Of a stretch of DNA of 64,000 nt, positions 1 to 12,070 are shown one piece after another (within the stretch, counting starts at the first letter, position 1; the number at the start of each line of letters is the position of its first letter). A program made the translations under genes and the position numbers. Under the pieces are notes generated by a model. It did no database searches. It saw nothing but the letters and a program-made list of their open reading frames with translations, and was not told where the DNA came from. The stretch comes from Ancylostoma caninum (taxonomy: Eukaryota; Nematoda; Chromadorea; Rhabditida; Ancylostomatidae): positions 930,001 through 994,000 of the forward strand of contig JBAJFG010000611.1 in assembly GCA_037903475.1 (NCBI GenBank), in the 5' to 3' direction.

Positions 1-2300
1 TAACGTACTTTACCCTTTACCTGGCACCCATGAACACGTTTGCCCATACGTGATGTTATCTATACCCGGTTGCTGTCCATGGGTAACCACCTCTAAGGGC
101 ACGATTTACTCTGCTTTCCAATGATGCATCTGTGCCCTGATTCCATGCTATTTTTCCGTACTCCAGATAAACTGACAATGATGATTATCGGATTCTTTAA
201 TATTCATTTAATATGTAATATGTTTAATATGTATATTTTATTTGTATATGTATATGTATATAATATGTTTATTAATATAATTAATATGTAATTTTCATTT
301 ATTTCCGAACTATTCGTTGTAAGAAGTTGTAAATATTTGGATTTTCTCTTCATTATAGCTATAAATTATTTGATTATTAACTCTGTTATAATTTGACTAT
401 TGGCACGGAGCTCTATGTAGTTTGGAGGTCTGCGAGTTTTTCCGAATTCCAGCAGAAAACTATGCAAAGAAACAGAAGAATTAAAAAACAATATTTTTGG
501 TCGAAAATAGATCCAAACTATTGAAACTTGAATGCTATGCGTACTGTAGCAGTCACTACTAAACTTACTATCTTGCTACCGAAAGCAAAAAAAAAAATGT
601 TTATTCCCGTTAGTGTTTGGATTTCATATGGGGGGATGAAGGAGGAAACGGAATCTGAGCATGCATATGCATACACATAGAACGAAGATTTACACATCTA
701 CAGTTGTCACGTAATTCAAAAAAAGTCTCCCTAATCATAATTATTCTTGGAAGAATAAATAGGCCAAAGTTTCAGTCATTCCTCGAAGTATTTGTTTTAT
801 AGGTCTTAATTGTAGATTCTGCGATGTCTGCTATGAAAATTCTCCTACCAACCAAAAAACTATCACACCCCCTTGTTCCATTTCCCGGTTACATGTGTGC
901 CTCTGAGAATCCGCGAAAAAGAGAAGAAGAAACTCGTGTTAATCTCACAACATGGATTCACAACATGTGCGATAACGCGACAACAAGATCTGATGAGAAA
1001 AAGTGACAGGGGATGATGAATTGCTTACCCGTGATGGATGTCGTGTATTTTGTTTGAACACATCTACATGTTTCAGTTTGGACTAATTTTTTTCTAAACA
1101 TTAATGCATCAAGGATTACCACCAATCTACCGAAGCCCTATGTAAATCAGAGCGCTTCTAAATTGACTTCATCAAATAGCAAACAGCAGAAAAGTTCTTG
1201 CAACGAGAAAAACGACATTTATGATGATCTTCTTCCAAAGGGTGTGCGTGATTGCTTCCAGGTTCTGAAGACTACAATATAATCGAGTTCACAAGCATTC
1301 ACGTTTGTGAACGTTTTCCTAAACGACCTCGTCAACGGCTTAGAGCAGAAGCTACTTGTATGAAGTAGTTTTGAACTCTTCTATGTCGAAATTTCACTCA
1401 TATTCAGGAAGAAAAACTCGAGCAGAATTTGCTCATTATCCGGAGGAATAAGGATATTTTTCGCTCCAATTCGAGGGAAATTCGGAAGAGGAAATCTGAA
1501 CAAAGACACACTTATTCTGCTCAAATGTTTTTCATCCGAGTACCAGTGATTAAACTTGCTAAAAACGAAGCAATACAGGAAGACATACAAAAAAACATGA
1601 ATTTCAATTTTATTTGTGCTCTAGGTAGTATTCGAAGTGGTAAAAAAGCTAAAGAAACAAGTTCAGGCTATTTGAGAGTGGTTTTGTTTGTTATCGCTAT
1701 CATAAAGTCAGTCTCGCATTCATTGGATTCAGGGGTTCTGGATGACAAAGCATGAGACGGTAGACGTTTTAGTAAAGTGTAGATATCTTTCTTGGTTTGT
1801 AGTGTACTTCCCATAAATGTCGTCATCAGTATTATTTTATGGCTGTCCTCAGCGCTAGGAATGAAAAAAAGGAAAAGGATCCACGAAGGTACACTGTTCC
1901 TTGAAGTAACTCAAAATTGAGAATGTCTTCACAACCTCAATTTTGAAAACTCATGCAGTAATCAGTGCAATTCTCGTGGTGCTCACGTTGTACCCATCTC
2001 TCGAGAGCGTTATGTTCCAGTTCCTCGTACGCGTGGAATCCATGCATTTAGGTGGAAAAACATTTGAATGGCTTATTGAGCTGCTTTCTTCGAAAGACGA
2101 GTTTGAGAGAACTGGTCAGATTGCAGACCGTGAAAGCAATCTCTCGTCGACAATATGGATTGCAAAAAGTGCACAACGAGCGGCGTAATTTCACGAGAGT
2201 AATAGCCTGGAACGTGTTAAACTTCTAGGATACTGCGAATTGGATCTTCTATGAACTGGTCTGCTAGTATTCTGACAAAATGTCTCAAGAAAAAACTGAA
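1..2300. other. AT-rich stretch, no supported gene
   Basis: I see no exon chain here. The ORF at 824-1006 (plus, 60 residues, ATG start, Lys/Glu-rich end) has no clear splice partners or family motif. The ORF at 1943-2188 begins with TTG, so its signal-peptide-like start is not real evidence. Short alternating TA and TGTATA runs lie at 200-290. Confidence 0.5.
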
Positions 2301-2313
2301 CAAAGAGGTGTAA

Positions 2314-2463
2314 ATGGGAAGACGAAGAATACGTATCACGAATACGTTTCAGGAAAGAATTGTTGGTTATGGAGTGAGACCTGGTTTTGAGTGGAAAACA
2401 CTCCCTGATGAACTTGCTGTGATTATTCTACAGTTAGGATCAGATAAAAACCAAATGATTTAA
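2314..2463 (+). CDS. Short ORF or terminal exon, unrecognised
   Basis: A 49-residue frame runs from an ATG to TAA. An acceptor-like tacgtttcag lies inside it near 2350, so the real unit may be a terminal exon beginning with the residues ERIVGYG. The later part (WKTLPDELAVIILQLGSD) has an ordinary soluble-protein composition. No family is recognised, no partner exon was found, and chance is possible. Confidence 0.15.
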   Translation: MGRRRIRITNTFQERIVGYGVRPGFEWKTLPDELAVIILQLGSDKNQMI

Positions 2464-2469
2464 CCAAAA

Positions 2470-4540
2470 TAATTGTCGCTCCACAATTAATTATGAATTC
2501 AGAATCCGATAAAAAATTCGAATGTTAGAACATAAGGGGACTTAAACATCTTCCTATGATTCCTCAAGAGTTATATGCAGTACGCGCTTCTCTTCGGAAA
2601 TTCGAAACTTCAACTTATTCTCGAAACCTTTCGAATTCGAATTTGTATAATGCACTGTTTGGCCCTAAATATAGGACCGATCATCAGCAAACCAGTATCA
2701 CACGTAACTATAAGATTGTTGCGAATGTTTCCGGAATGAAGCAAACATGGAAAAATATTCCCAAGAAAAGCCCCTGTTTGGTAACATTTCGTAAGCCTTA
2801 GTATCAACCTTAGTATCTATTAGTATTTTACACCTAATTCTTGTGTTTACTTTAATGCAGTTGAGAGACTGAGAGGAGGTGCGTTAATGACTACCAAAGT
2901 GTCACTAGTGGCTCAAAAATCCAACAAAAAGCTTTCGAGTAGTAATAACAATAATAGTAATAAAAAATGTTCTCAACTTCCTATCGATAAGAAATCCCCG
3001 GAAATCCATATCCGTTAGCAATATTATCCAGAAATCTAATCCTTGGAACAAAAAAAAAGTTTTCTCCTCTGCCAAGGTCAGGAAGGCAACTTCTTCGAGT
3101 ACAGATGATTTGATTTCAACTAAATAAGAAAAGTTCCACAGTCGAGTGAGCTAACGACTATTTGTGCGCTGAAAAACACGCATACATTGGACAGGTTTCG
3201 CACAGCCGCAACAGGGCGAAATCTCACGAAGTCCCATTACGCGAACCTGTGCACAGAAACGATTTGCGACGTAACCGCACAGATGATCTGACAATTTTCA
3301 TTAGGCATAGACCGTCTGCGGGCAGTAGAGTCGCTAAAGATGTCTACCTAATCGTTGGCTTGCATTTCTAGTCCAAGAAGCAATAGTTGAGCTAGAAAAA
3401 TACTCTCTAAACTCTTCTGGATAAGGAAAGATCCGCAGATGTAATTGGAGAGTTTGTGCAAGGAGTGAGACATGATCACCAAGACCTTTGCGCTAGGAGT
3501 GAGGCAGAATCACCAGGAGTTCGAATTTAGGCAGATGTTCAGAAAATCGTCACAGCTCTCTATTTTCACTTTGATCCTACGTTCTAGTTTTAACGAGCAG
3601 TAGTTGAAGAACGACTTTTGGATAACACTAAAGCTTAGTTAGGTAGGGTTAACACCCACTTTGTATGGGAATTGGTTCACTTATCTATATTTCTAACAAA
3701 TGGCTATTTTGGTTATTATTTGTATGTGGGTGTACCACGCTAATTGATGTGTACAATTCTAGGAATACGAGTATAATGCTAAAAGGATTGAAGCGGTGGC
3801 ACACAATAGCAGCTTGGAATAGTAGTAGGGAATATAGGTAACATTGATCACTACAAAGGAGATTCACCTATGAAACTTTTATGTTACAACTCCATTTCGC
3901 ACATTTTCTGGAGAGCCAAGCCCAAACGATTTGGTGTGAATTCACATCCAGCTTATTCCTGGATTCGGACCTGTTCAATTTCATGGCACATAAAGCTAAA
4001 GATTCGCGAATCTTATGCACTAATCAATGGAAATTTCTGGGTGAGGAAACTATGGGCATCCCAACTTTCAGTATATATAACCCTTTTCAAAGTTAAGTGG
4101 AGAGTTACTCAGGATTTCTAGGATCTACGAACAAAAAAGACATGCGAGAAAAAACTGAACCTTGTTCATTGATGAAGATCTGAGGTGTTACGTGATGGCG
4201 TAAGTCCGTGAACTCGATTGAAGCGCTTATGCTAGAACTCGATACACGATGTAGGAACAGCGCACTGCTGTCGCCACTATCAATGACAATGCCAGATATA
4301 TGCATCCAGATTCGGGATTAGATAGTCGGAGCGAGAATTATTTGACGAAACCTGCCACAGAACCTCTGTTCGCTTGAAGATGGAATTCAGTGAGCAAAGG
4401 AATGAAACTTGAGGCGGATTCGAATCATAACGACGAGGAAACAGCGAGATAACAAGAAGCTAAGCGATTAAGTTCTAGTCAAAACGAGTTCTCAAGCCCG
4501 GTATCGGTATCCAGACTGCGCATTGTGAATGATTGAATAA
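2470..4540. other. Intergenic stretch, no supported gene
   Basis: Open frames here are short and lack splice signals or family motifs. Two nearly identical phrases (gtgagacatgatcaccaag and gtgaggcagaatcaccagg) about 37 bp apart near 3465-3520 form a small local duplication. Confidence 0.4.
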
Positions 4541-4549
4541 GTAACTCAC

Positions 4550-4693
4550 GGTGACAAAATCGTCCCATCCAGCCTTGTGCGCATTGACAGCTTAGCTTTC
4601 CGGGCACACATTTGCCTTGATTCAGGCACGGATTTACTCGGCACGTTTCGGCCGTGAACCTCTTGTACACGAGTTGGTGGGTCTTGGGTAACG
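4550..4693 (-). CDS. Exon encoding one EGF-like domain
   Basis: This 144-bp exon has an acceptor (ggttttcag) and a strong donor (CACC|gtgagt). It encodes 47 whole codons carrying one EGF-like module: [16 protein letters not shown], then [13 protein letters not shown], giving the six cysteines in the usual order with the G-W-x-G-x-x-C ending. Both flanking introns are phase 1, the normal arrangement for a shuffled EGF exon, which supports the call strongly. The parent protein is therefore extracellular or membrane-bound. Such modules occur in astacins, Notch ligands, lectins and matrix proteins, and nothing here says which. Neighbouring exons were not identified with confidence; a minus-strand frame at 5038-5315 is a candidate upstream piece but its phase match was not established. 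Confidence 0.78.
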
Positions 4694-4916
4694 CTGAAAA
4701 CCATATCTACGGCTAAGGCGTTAGATCCAGGGAACTATGAAGTGAAGTTGCCTCTATGGATAAGTTAAGTTTGGAGGAAAAGACTATGAGAATGAATGTA
4801 GGTTTAACAGGTAACAGAATGAGCAGTAGCAGTGGATAGAATGTGAAAGGAACCTGGTTGTAGCAGTACAGTGAAGAGCAGAATCGTCGCGTAGTACATG
4901 GTTGTATGCAGAATGA

Positions 4917-5151
4917 AGGAGCGCGCGACGAACCGGCTGTTTTGATGTGAACGACGAGCCTCGCAGCGGCTGGATATCGCCACCCCCTAACCACTACCGA
5001 GACTGGCTGCTTCCCTGCAAACGCGTCGTCACCCGTCTCAAATGGCATCCCACCACTTGTGCGGGGATTCGCAACCAACCGTGGACAAGGTTTTTCCCCC
5101 AAGAAACAGTGAAGGGGAACGTGCAACCGGCTGAGCCGTGTATATGGTCTG
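4917..5151 (+). CDS. GC-rich plus-strand exon-like ORF
   Basis: A 78-codon frame without stops ends at a good donor (TCTG|gtaagt). It has four cysteines and many W/P/R residues (for example SGWISPPPNHYRDW). The base composition is clearly richer in GC than the surroundings, which could mean a real exon or an inserted repeat. It overlaps a minus-strand open frame (5038-5315), so at most one of the two is likely coding. I recognise no family. Confidence 0.28.
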
Positions 5152-5315
5152 GTAAGTGTTAGTGTTGATGGGTTGGAGTTTTTCTATGGCTTCAGCCACC
5201 TTTGCGAAGGGAGCTTCTCTTTCGATGGGGTGTCTGATCGTGTGTCTGGATGATGTCGCAGTGAGAAACCGTTCCGCTACAGTCGTTTCGGTCTCAGCTG
5301 CCGCATTAGAAGCAA
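5038..5315 (-). CDS. Minus-strand open frame, possible exon of the EGF gene
   Basis: After a weak acceptor (ctgattag) the frame runs 92 codons to a TGA. The first half reads like a soluble protein (AETETTVAERFLTATSS, then AEAIEKLQPINTN). It lies on the same strand as the EGF exon and just upstream of it, so it could belong to the same gene. No donor with the phase needed by the EGF exon was convincing, and a plus-strand frame competes over 5038-5151. Confidence 0.25.
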
Positions 5316-5319
5316 CTAA

Positions 5320-6495
5320 TCAGCTAGTGATATGGCTAATTGGATTCCGACCTTGCTTATTCCATCCATTCCAGAGACCTGTAGAGGACATTATCACTTT
5401 TCGTTTCAGCATAAAGTTTCTATCGTGTGGAATACTAGAAAATTCATTTATGTAACACAATTATGGCCTGTTTCACGGGGGAACATATTAGTGAAGATGT
5501 TAGAGAAAGAGAGAACGCGAGAAATAGTGGCGTATTCGCAGAGGCAGGCGATAAATGCAGATCATAGGCACACATACTAAACTATCATCGTTTTTGAAAA
5601 GGGTCATTGTAGGCATTTTCATCTTATTTCTCTTCAAGAGGTAAAATACATGCTCACGCAGCAAGTGTCATCCATCGTAAATTGAAATTTGCCTATGCTA
5701 CCTATTTTGGAAATGATAGTCCGCTTGAAAGAAGCTCTAGAACAATTGGTGAGGGTTCTCCTGCAAATTTTGATACGTGCAGATAGTAAAACTAGTTGCT
5801 ATTACCTGTTTACGTTTAGGAAAACAGATGCTAAAAGCGCCTTCCCCCCTTGTTTTTGAGGGTGCTATGCTAAAAAAAATCAAGAACGCTGATAACAGTT
5901 TTGATGTTAGGCATGTACCATACAAAAGTTAAGCAGTGAGCGCCTTCATTCAAAGTTTGCTATGCCAAGACGAACGTTTTTGATGCTGCAGTTAGGAATG
6001 TTGGGATTAGAAGTATTACTTACTTTCTCTTACATTTACAGCTTGTGAATATAAGTTTTATTCCCTTTAGTAAACACTCCAGAGGCTGCCACCATTCTGT
6101 ATACATCAGGCTCATGACAAAGAATGAAAATGAAATGAAGGTAGATTTTTACATCTAAATGCAATCGAGGTGTTCCACAACATAGGAAACGAAGGGCAGT
6201 TACTGCTCGGATAGCCAACAATGAAAATTTCAAAGATCACAGAAGTCCAAGCATAGTAATCAGAGCATTCAAGCGGAGAAGTGTTAAGATATCATGATAG
6301 AAACACCATGGAATTGAAATTTATATTTTTGAACAAGCTATTTCTGTTTTATTCAAATTTGCAGAATCGCCAGTGAATCGCTTCTCACACGCTCGTGTTT
6401 TCACTTTTCTTCTAAACTGACACACATTAATTAGTTGTGGAAGACGCTTAGATAATCTCATACGAGGGCAATAAATTATGGGGGTAGCGCGTGTC
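5320..6495. other. No supported gene
   Basis: Only short frames without splice or family support were seen. Confidence 0.35.
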
Positions 6496-6502
6496 TATCA
6501 AG

Positions 6503-6616
6503 ATGAAATTCATTCGCATTAATTTCGGCAACCGTCATTCTTTCAGCGCACTTTTTCAGGATAGTGATGGAATTATTCAACTGCGGCGGATTTGGTCTTC
6601 CGAGGATGTTGTCTGA
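6503..6616 (+). CDS. 37-codon small ORF, unrecognised
   Basis: ATG to TGA with an in-frame stop just upstream. The peptide starts MKFIRINFGNRHSFSALF and ends WSSEDVV. Composition is protein-like, but acceptor-like sequences (attctttcag, ctttttcag) inside it suggest it could be part of a spliced exon instead. No family is recognised. Confidence 0.2.
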   Translation: MKFIRINFGNRHSFSALFQDSDGIIQLRRIWSSEDVV

Positions 6617-7344
6617 ATGATCAGACAGGAGAGAGATGCAGGATGAGTCTCACGCAGATATTTTCTCTAGGTCTCGCCGATTATGAGGAATTGTGAGAAA
6701 TAACGTTTCTGTGGGGAAGACGTGAGACAGCTCCGGAATCCCTGTCTTTTTTCCAAGGAAATAATGTAATCCTGAAATAATGTACTGGAATCCTGTGCTG
6801 ATGAAATCTAGCAGTTTAGTCATATATGAGTGTACTGGTATGTGCATGACTGGTCCAAGCAAATTTCAAAAATCTTCCGAATTAGAATATACCTCATTTT
6901 TCAAATCATGAACTTTGTAAATGTTAAACCCTGTTAGAATGCTTATGATGTTTAAAGAGTGCATAGCTAGCTATAATTCTCTTGAACTGATCAAATAGCG
7001 TGAAAATAGTTTAAATGTCTCTGAAGATTCCTAGACACCAGAAAAACTATTCCATGAAAACTTGACTCTTCTTTTGTCAAGCTGCAAGCTTTGAAGTCTT
7101 CATGAACAAAATTTTCTCTAGGAACTGTTGTTATTTTATCATTTATTCGTAGTAACATAGTATAAACATATTTATTTCATTCTTATATATTTGTTTCTGA
7201 ACGGGCTGGGAACGAACTATGCATCCCCAGGAATAGACTTCTCCTGGGCTAATCAAGTCAGCTGATTACAGATCTTGTGTTACAATTTGTCCATTCTTGC
7301 GTTCGAATTGCATCGAAGTGGCAAAATCCAAAGTTTTAACGCAC

Positions 7345-7466
7345 CTTATCTGAGCAGATAAAAAGTATTGGAGCGATCCGCTTCTTGAGGCATCGCTTAC
7401 AGAGGACTTGGCCAATGTCGTCGCATTCTTTCACCCGATCTTGGCCTACAATATCCGCATTCTGGG
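7345..7466 (-). CDS. Internal exon with Cys motif, unrecognised gene
   Basis: A 122-bp exon lies between a textbook nematode acceptor (aacatttcag) and donor (AAG|gtgcgt). It encodes two bases plus 40 codons with no stop. It reads QNADIVGQDRVKECDDIGQV, then LCKRCLKKRIAPILFICSDK; the C-x7-C-x2-C spacing could be part of a metal-binding site. The quality of both splice sites and the residue composition make it very likely coding. Upstream and downstream exons were not linked: the most obvious upstream donor has the wrong phase. The opposite-strand ORF at 7385-7624 is probably a shadow. Confidence 0.55.
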
Positions 7467-8321
7467 CTGAAATGTTAAAGCGACATTCAAGTTTTCTCGA
7501 AAGGGACCAGATCAACAATACATCCGTCGTGGAATCGTCAGGGCAGTGCTTGAGGTTGAGGAACACTCAAAAGTCACATACGAAAATTATCGTTGGTGCC
7601 GTCTTTGATGAGGTGCATGAATAACAAGAGGCATTGAAGAATATGGTAGTCCTAAATCGAGGAAAAAGCTCAAACAAAACATCAGAGCTGATCGTTACAG
7701 TATTGTTGTTGTAAAGTTGTAGTACAATAATTCGCACATGTAATTATATGTATTATACACTACCATCAAATTGTACTTGAAATTTTATAACATTTGACGC
7801 TTATACGACAGTATTACAGCTTTTTAACTTATGATTTCTAGCATCATGCTGGTTTTTAATAAGTAATTTCTCTGATGATTGATTTAAACTTCTTGCACAG
7901 ATCTTTGCATCCGGGTCAAATGATTACTCCTATCAAGATGGTTTTTTAGCATTGCCGTTAAAGCGGAGAACACGCATTGTTCAACGCTCACTAATGCTAG
8001 CCTTAAATTTGTGTATAAAGGAACGATCAAGTCTTCTATCCTGATGCATTCTCAGAAATCGAGTCTGCAAAATCTGATCTAGAAGGATGAATGATGAATG
8101 GTTCAACGCGCAACAATTATTCATCGAAAGATCATCTCCTCTTTAATTGTTTTTTTCTGACTTCCGACTTCCGTACCTGTCTTAAAAATGCGAGAGCACT
8201 GCTTTCCCTTGAATTGATCACTGAAATGTCCTTGCTCTCTTGGTGAGCGAGGTTGCTTTTTCAAGTCGACTTGAACCGCTTCTGCCCCATCTTATCCACC
8301 GAACCACATCTTCGCCATCTT

Positions 8322-8352
8322 ATTTATTTATTTCATTTATTATTGCACTTGA
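8322..8352 (-). repeat. LINE-like 3' tail (AATAAATAAATA), minus orientation
   Basis: Read on the minus strand, a short GC-containing phrase is followed by a run of AATAAATAAATA-type units. The same arrangement occurs near 53.1 and 54.0 kb. Non-LTR retroelements often end this way; the LINE body is not seen here. Confidence 0.3.
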
Positions 8353-8576
8353 TGAACGCTATGGCCGTTGATGGAAGGAAAACTAAGAACTAGAAGGAAG
8401 AAGATGCAACAGTTATTTAACAAATAAAACAAAGTATGGAAATGAACCAGAACAAAAGGACCGGATAAGAGAAGTGAGAAAGTCAGAATAATGCAAAAAA
8501 AAAAGGTTTTTCAGCATAAGTGGGATGATGACAAATCAGATGAAACGAGCCCGCACTTAGCCTCGGGACACATTTA

Positions 8577-8725
8577 CTACTTGTCCTCCTCCTCGGCGAA
8601 GGAAGAAAGGCAGTCTTCACCACTGGGCACCTCCGTCCGGTAAGAGCTTGGGAATTGTGATGAGAGTAGCAGGCGGCCAAGGCCATTGACAAAACCAACA
8701 TATTTCCCGGAGGTCTTCGCTGATG
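8577..8725 (-). CDS. Terminal exon, unrecognised gene
   Basis: After an acceptor (cttatttatcag) the frame gives 48 residues and a TAG stop. It contains SGKYVGFVNGLGRLL and ends with an acidic tail, SSFAEEEDK. The acidic end and even composition fit a genuine C-terminus. The exon starts two bases into a codon, so the upstream exon must leave one base. A possible upstream hydrophobic frame lies at 8780-8870 but was not joined. Function unknown. Confidence 0.38.
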
Positions 8726-9324
8726 CTGATAAATAAGAAGACAACAAGGTGCATCCAGGACATAGAAGAAGCATTGGTGGGTTCAAGATTGGTAAAGAGC
8801 AGAGAAAAATCCAGAATAATCAAAAATGAAGCGCGGACGGCAATGTATCCTCCAGCTACTCCTCTGCTTCTTGCAGATATGAAGCTTGGTCTTTTAAAAC
8901 CATCACACTGAACGGATGTGTTAAGAGCGAAGGCACTGCCCCCCTAACATTTCCTCTCTAAAGGAGCGGACCAGGTGTTTCAATTCTAGGTTAACCGTAG
9001 GGCGGAGATCCAACAAGTATGGCACGTGGAGGAGAGTTTGATATATAACTGTGTCGGCTTTTTGGCTTCGTCCCCAAATCGACGCTCTTAGTGAACTAGA
9101 AAGTGTACCCCAAAAGCCACGCAAAATCATTACTATTTCTCCCTTGACCAGTGAAGGACTTTCACAGCTGTTTTCAAATTACAGGGGAGATAAATTCAGC
9201 ACTAATACTTTGGCTAGGTCCCAGGAACGAGTAATGAACTACGTAAGTTGTTGCTCCAGCTACTCAGAAACTTCGGGGCACATGTGCCGCCTCAATAATG
9301 GCACATGTGCCTGTGTCGGGAAAA

Positions 9325-9665
9325 CAGAAGGGTTTTAGCAGCGCCAGTATAGGCGCTCAACTGTCGCCATTCCTGTAACGATATCGGTGCCATTGCTGGG
9401 GCTTTTCCAGCGCCACTCCTGGGATTTTGTCGGTGCCCTTTTTGGAACTTACCCGCTGCCTTTCTCGTGGTTTTGTCGGGATTATGCTGGGATTTCTCCT
9501 TCGCCATTCCTGGGGTTTTACCGTTGCCCTTGGTGGGGCTTTTCCAGCGCCGATTCTGGGGTTTTCTCGGTGCTCCTTTTGGAACTTACCAGTTACCTTT
9601 TCTGGGGTTTTACCATTGCCTTTGCCGGGGCATTTCCAGCGCTGCTTCTGGGGTTGTCGCCAAAA
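9325..9665 (+). repeat. Degenerate minisatellite A (about 20-24 bp units)
   Basis: Variants of a unit like cctggggttttaccgttgcc recur many times, with longer echoes (gggcttttccagcgcc at about 9401 and 9539; ttttggaacttacc twice). The repetition keeps four overlapping frames open on both strands, rich in Phe/Leu/Gly on plus and Lys/Pro/Arg on minus. Those frames are a by-product and not genes. Confidence 0.7.
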
Positions 9666-10206
9666 GATTATCAGAAACATCAGTCATCATTGTTTATGAT
9701 GAAAAGGTTCGTGCCATCAACATGATAACAAACGAATGACGAGAACGACGAGTAAATTTCTAAATAACAATAGCAGTTCCTAGATAACAGCTAAAAATCC
9801 AATGTCAGAGCTGCCTCAATTATAAGGCCACACATAGATCAAAATGAGAGGAGATAACAACGAGAAATTCAAAAAAAACATTTGCAAGGCAACATAAGAT
9901 GCAACATCAGAGAATTTATCGACTGGGAATTCAAAAGCTATCTGCCTCAACCACAGGACAACATTACAGAAAATAACATCGAGAAATTAAAAAAGCTATC
10001 TGGCTTATTTACAAGGCAATATGTGAGAGATAATAATAGCTAATAATTCGACAAGCTATTTGCCTCGTTAACAAGGTAACAATAGTGCAACATGGAAGAA
10101 AATACAGATTGAGCCATAAACACGGTAACATGGGAAAGTTTACACCAAAAAGAATTTGTATGTGATTCGAAACATGGTTGCAGGACTTATGTTTACATTA
10201 TGTTTA

Positions 10207-11664
10207 CTAAATCATATTTAACAGAAGGCAACCTTTCATCTCGAGATATCCCCTGTCACTTCCAAGACGGCGCCCAAGATGCTGAGTGAAGCCACTAGCC
10301 ATGGCGCGCAAGTGGTTGGGGTTTGGGACATCCAACATTTTTTGAAATGCTTGCCCAACTAATACCAAGTCGGTAGAGGTTGTGAACAAGCCTTGGTCTC
10401 GGGTCTCATCAAAACTTACTAACCCTACCGAATGAGACCCAGGGAAGTGGATGATCACTCGATTAAACCAATAGGGCCTAAAATACATATATTTTTGACT
10501 GAGTCCTGAATCAAACATGACATGTGGTCCGGGGCACTCTTGCGGTTAAGCGTTACGAAAGGACGTTTTAAATGAGTCCGTACCGTAGTTGCTGTGAAAC
10601 AGGAGTTCTGACTCTCTCAACCGTAGTTCCTATAAGCAATGATTTTTGCTAGCATTGCGAGCCTTTCTTCCAGCATCGTGGAATGAATTATAAGAGCACC
10701 AGGTAATCTTGCATGTAGCAGTGAAGTAGGAGCATTTCACCATGAATTCATGATAGATTGGGAATGGTTCGGTACGTTGAGCCCTGCTGTGTACTTCAAA
10801 CGTGGGAATACTGGGAATACACCAATGGTTACGTGATGGTGGATGACCTTAATGAATCATGAGAGCACTTGTGAACGGTAAACTTCGCATTCACTGATGC
10901 GTTCTGCTAACGCAATAAAGCATCTCTTGTAATGTACAATTATCTCATTGAGTTATTACGCTATTTGTGGAATAGTCCGTTAAAAATTCAGAGAACAAAC
11001 TTACGTGGCTTGCTGTGCAACTTGTTGAAAAAACTTGATAATATTCTGCGCACCTTCACGAAGCATCTTACCGAAAATTTCATGAGCCAAACACTTTCTG
11101 ACATTGACAAGTGACAAACTCGTACCAATCACGTTCCTTCTTTCGATTCTAAGGAAACGGCGCAACAGAGGATATGTACACATACCAACACCAGGGTTTA
11201 AATTCCATGCTGGGATGGGGAAGATGAGAAATTAACATTTGGACCATTCCGTAGTCTTCAATACATAGTTTTCCATAAGAATAGTCAACTGAGAGAAAAC
11301 AACCCGATGAACGGAGCATCTCTCAGTTTCAACCGTGGCAACATGAAAAAAAAAACGACTACATGGGTCTATCTTCTGAAGACAAAGTCATGAAGATTGA
11401 AAGATTGTACATTCATATTAAAACACTCCTAAATATAAACAATAATAAATGCATGGAGATCAAAGCTTCGCCTCTCTACGATGTCTAACATTTAAACCTG
11501 TACTGTGAACCTGATCATAGATGTTATATTCATAGTTCTCGTTGTCTGAGTTCCTTTTCTGATTAGACTCCGAAATACAAGACAACAGCTCGTAAAGCTG
11601 TGACATTGGCTGCAGTTGCAGGCAGCACATTTCATTCGACGGCTTGTCCAATGTCCAAATTCTT
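10207..11664 (-). CDS. Candidate globin-like gene, three exons seen
   Basis: Exon A is 11511-11664 (acceptor gcctttcag, donor CAG|gttcac), exon B 11005-11148 (acceptor tttccttag, donor CAC|gtaagt), exon C 10207-10477 (acceptor attttag, TAG stop). B and C join in phase (AC+G). Exon B has an A/B/C-helix-like run, SLVNVRKCLAHEIFGKML, ending NIIKFF. Exon C has an E-to-F-helix-like run, STDLVLVGQAFQKML, then LRAMASGFTQHLGRRLG. This resembles the divergent nematode globins. The distal His position reads Gly, and after LGRR there is Leu where His is usual (CTT against CAT). That may mean a non-haem relative, a pseudogene or a wrong family call. A and B do not join directly in phase, so a small exon may be missing between them. 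Confidence 0.42.
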
Positions 11665-11769
11665 CTGAAAGGCTTATCTCATAGATAAAAACTGTCTGCA
11701 GGAAGTTTTGGAGACGTCTCGATTCCTGCGACGCAGCAGTTTATGTCAGATTAAGTGCGTACTCGCTCA

Positions 11770-12070
11770 GCTGTTCGAGAACATTCACGGAATTTTGGCC
11801 CAGCTAAGTGTTTTTTTTTTCATTTATTTTTTTTTCACCACAAGGAGGCCATCTGACATAGGCAGATTTCCACCGAACCCAGAGTATATAGCATTCCAGG
11901 CAGCCTGCCAGTAACGGTGGACCACAGGTTCACGAAATACAGGACCACTTTAATCTATCTGAGCAAACATGAAGGAAATCTATGAGCAATGAAATCTATG
12001 AGCGTGAAGGAAAGCATTTACCTGGGCCAAATTGCCTGAATTTTCTCGAACAGCGGCATTCATCTGCCAA
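11770..12070. repeat. Short inverted pair around a GTTCGAGAAnATTC phrase
   Basis: A phrase of about 35 bp near 11775-11810 (tgttcgagaacattc...ttggcccag) recurs in inverted orientation near 12028-12062. On the minus strand the second copy lies between an acceptor (tgcttttggcag) and a donor (CAG|gtaaat) and would encode a 14-residue exon (MNAAVRENSGNLAQ). Gene duplication and an inserted repeat are both possible. Confidence 0.3.

Noticed and set aside
1943..2188. 81-codon ORF with a signal-peptide-like start
   Set aside because: The start codon is TTG, not ATG, and there are no splice sites.
9357..9739. Gly/Phe-rich and Lys/Pro-rich ORFs
   Set aside because: Minisatellite A keeps several frames open; composition is that of the repeat.
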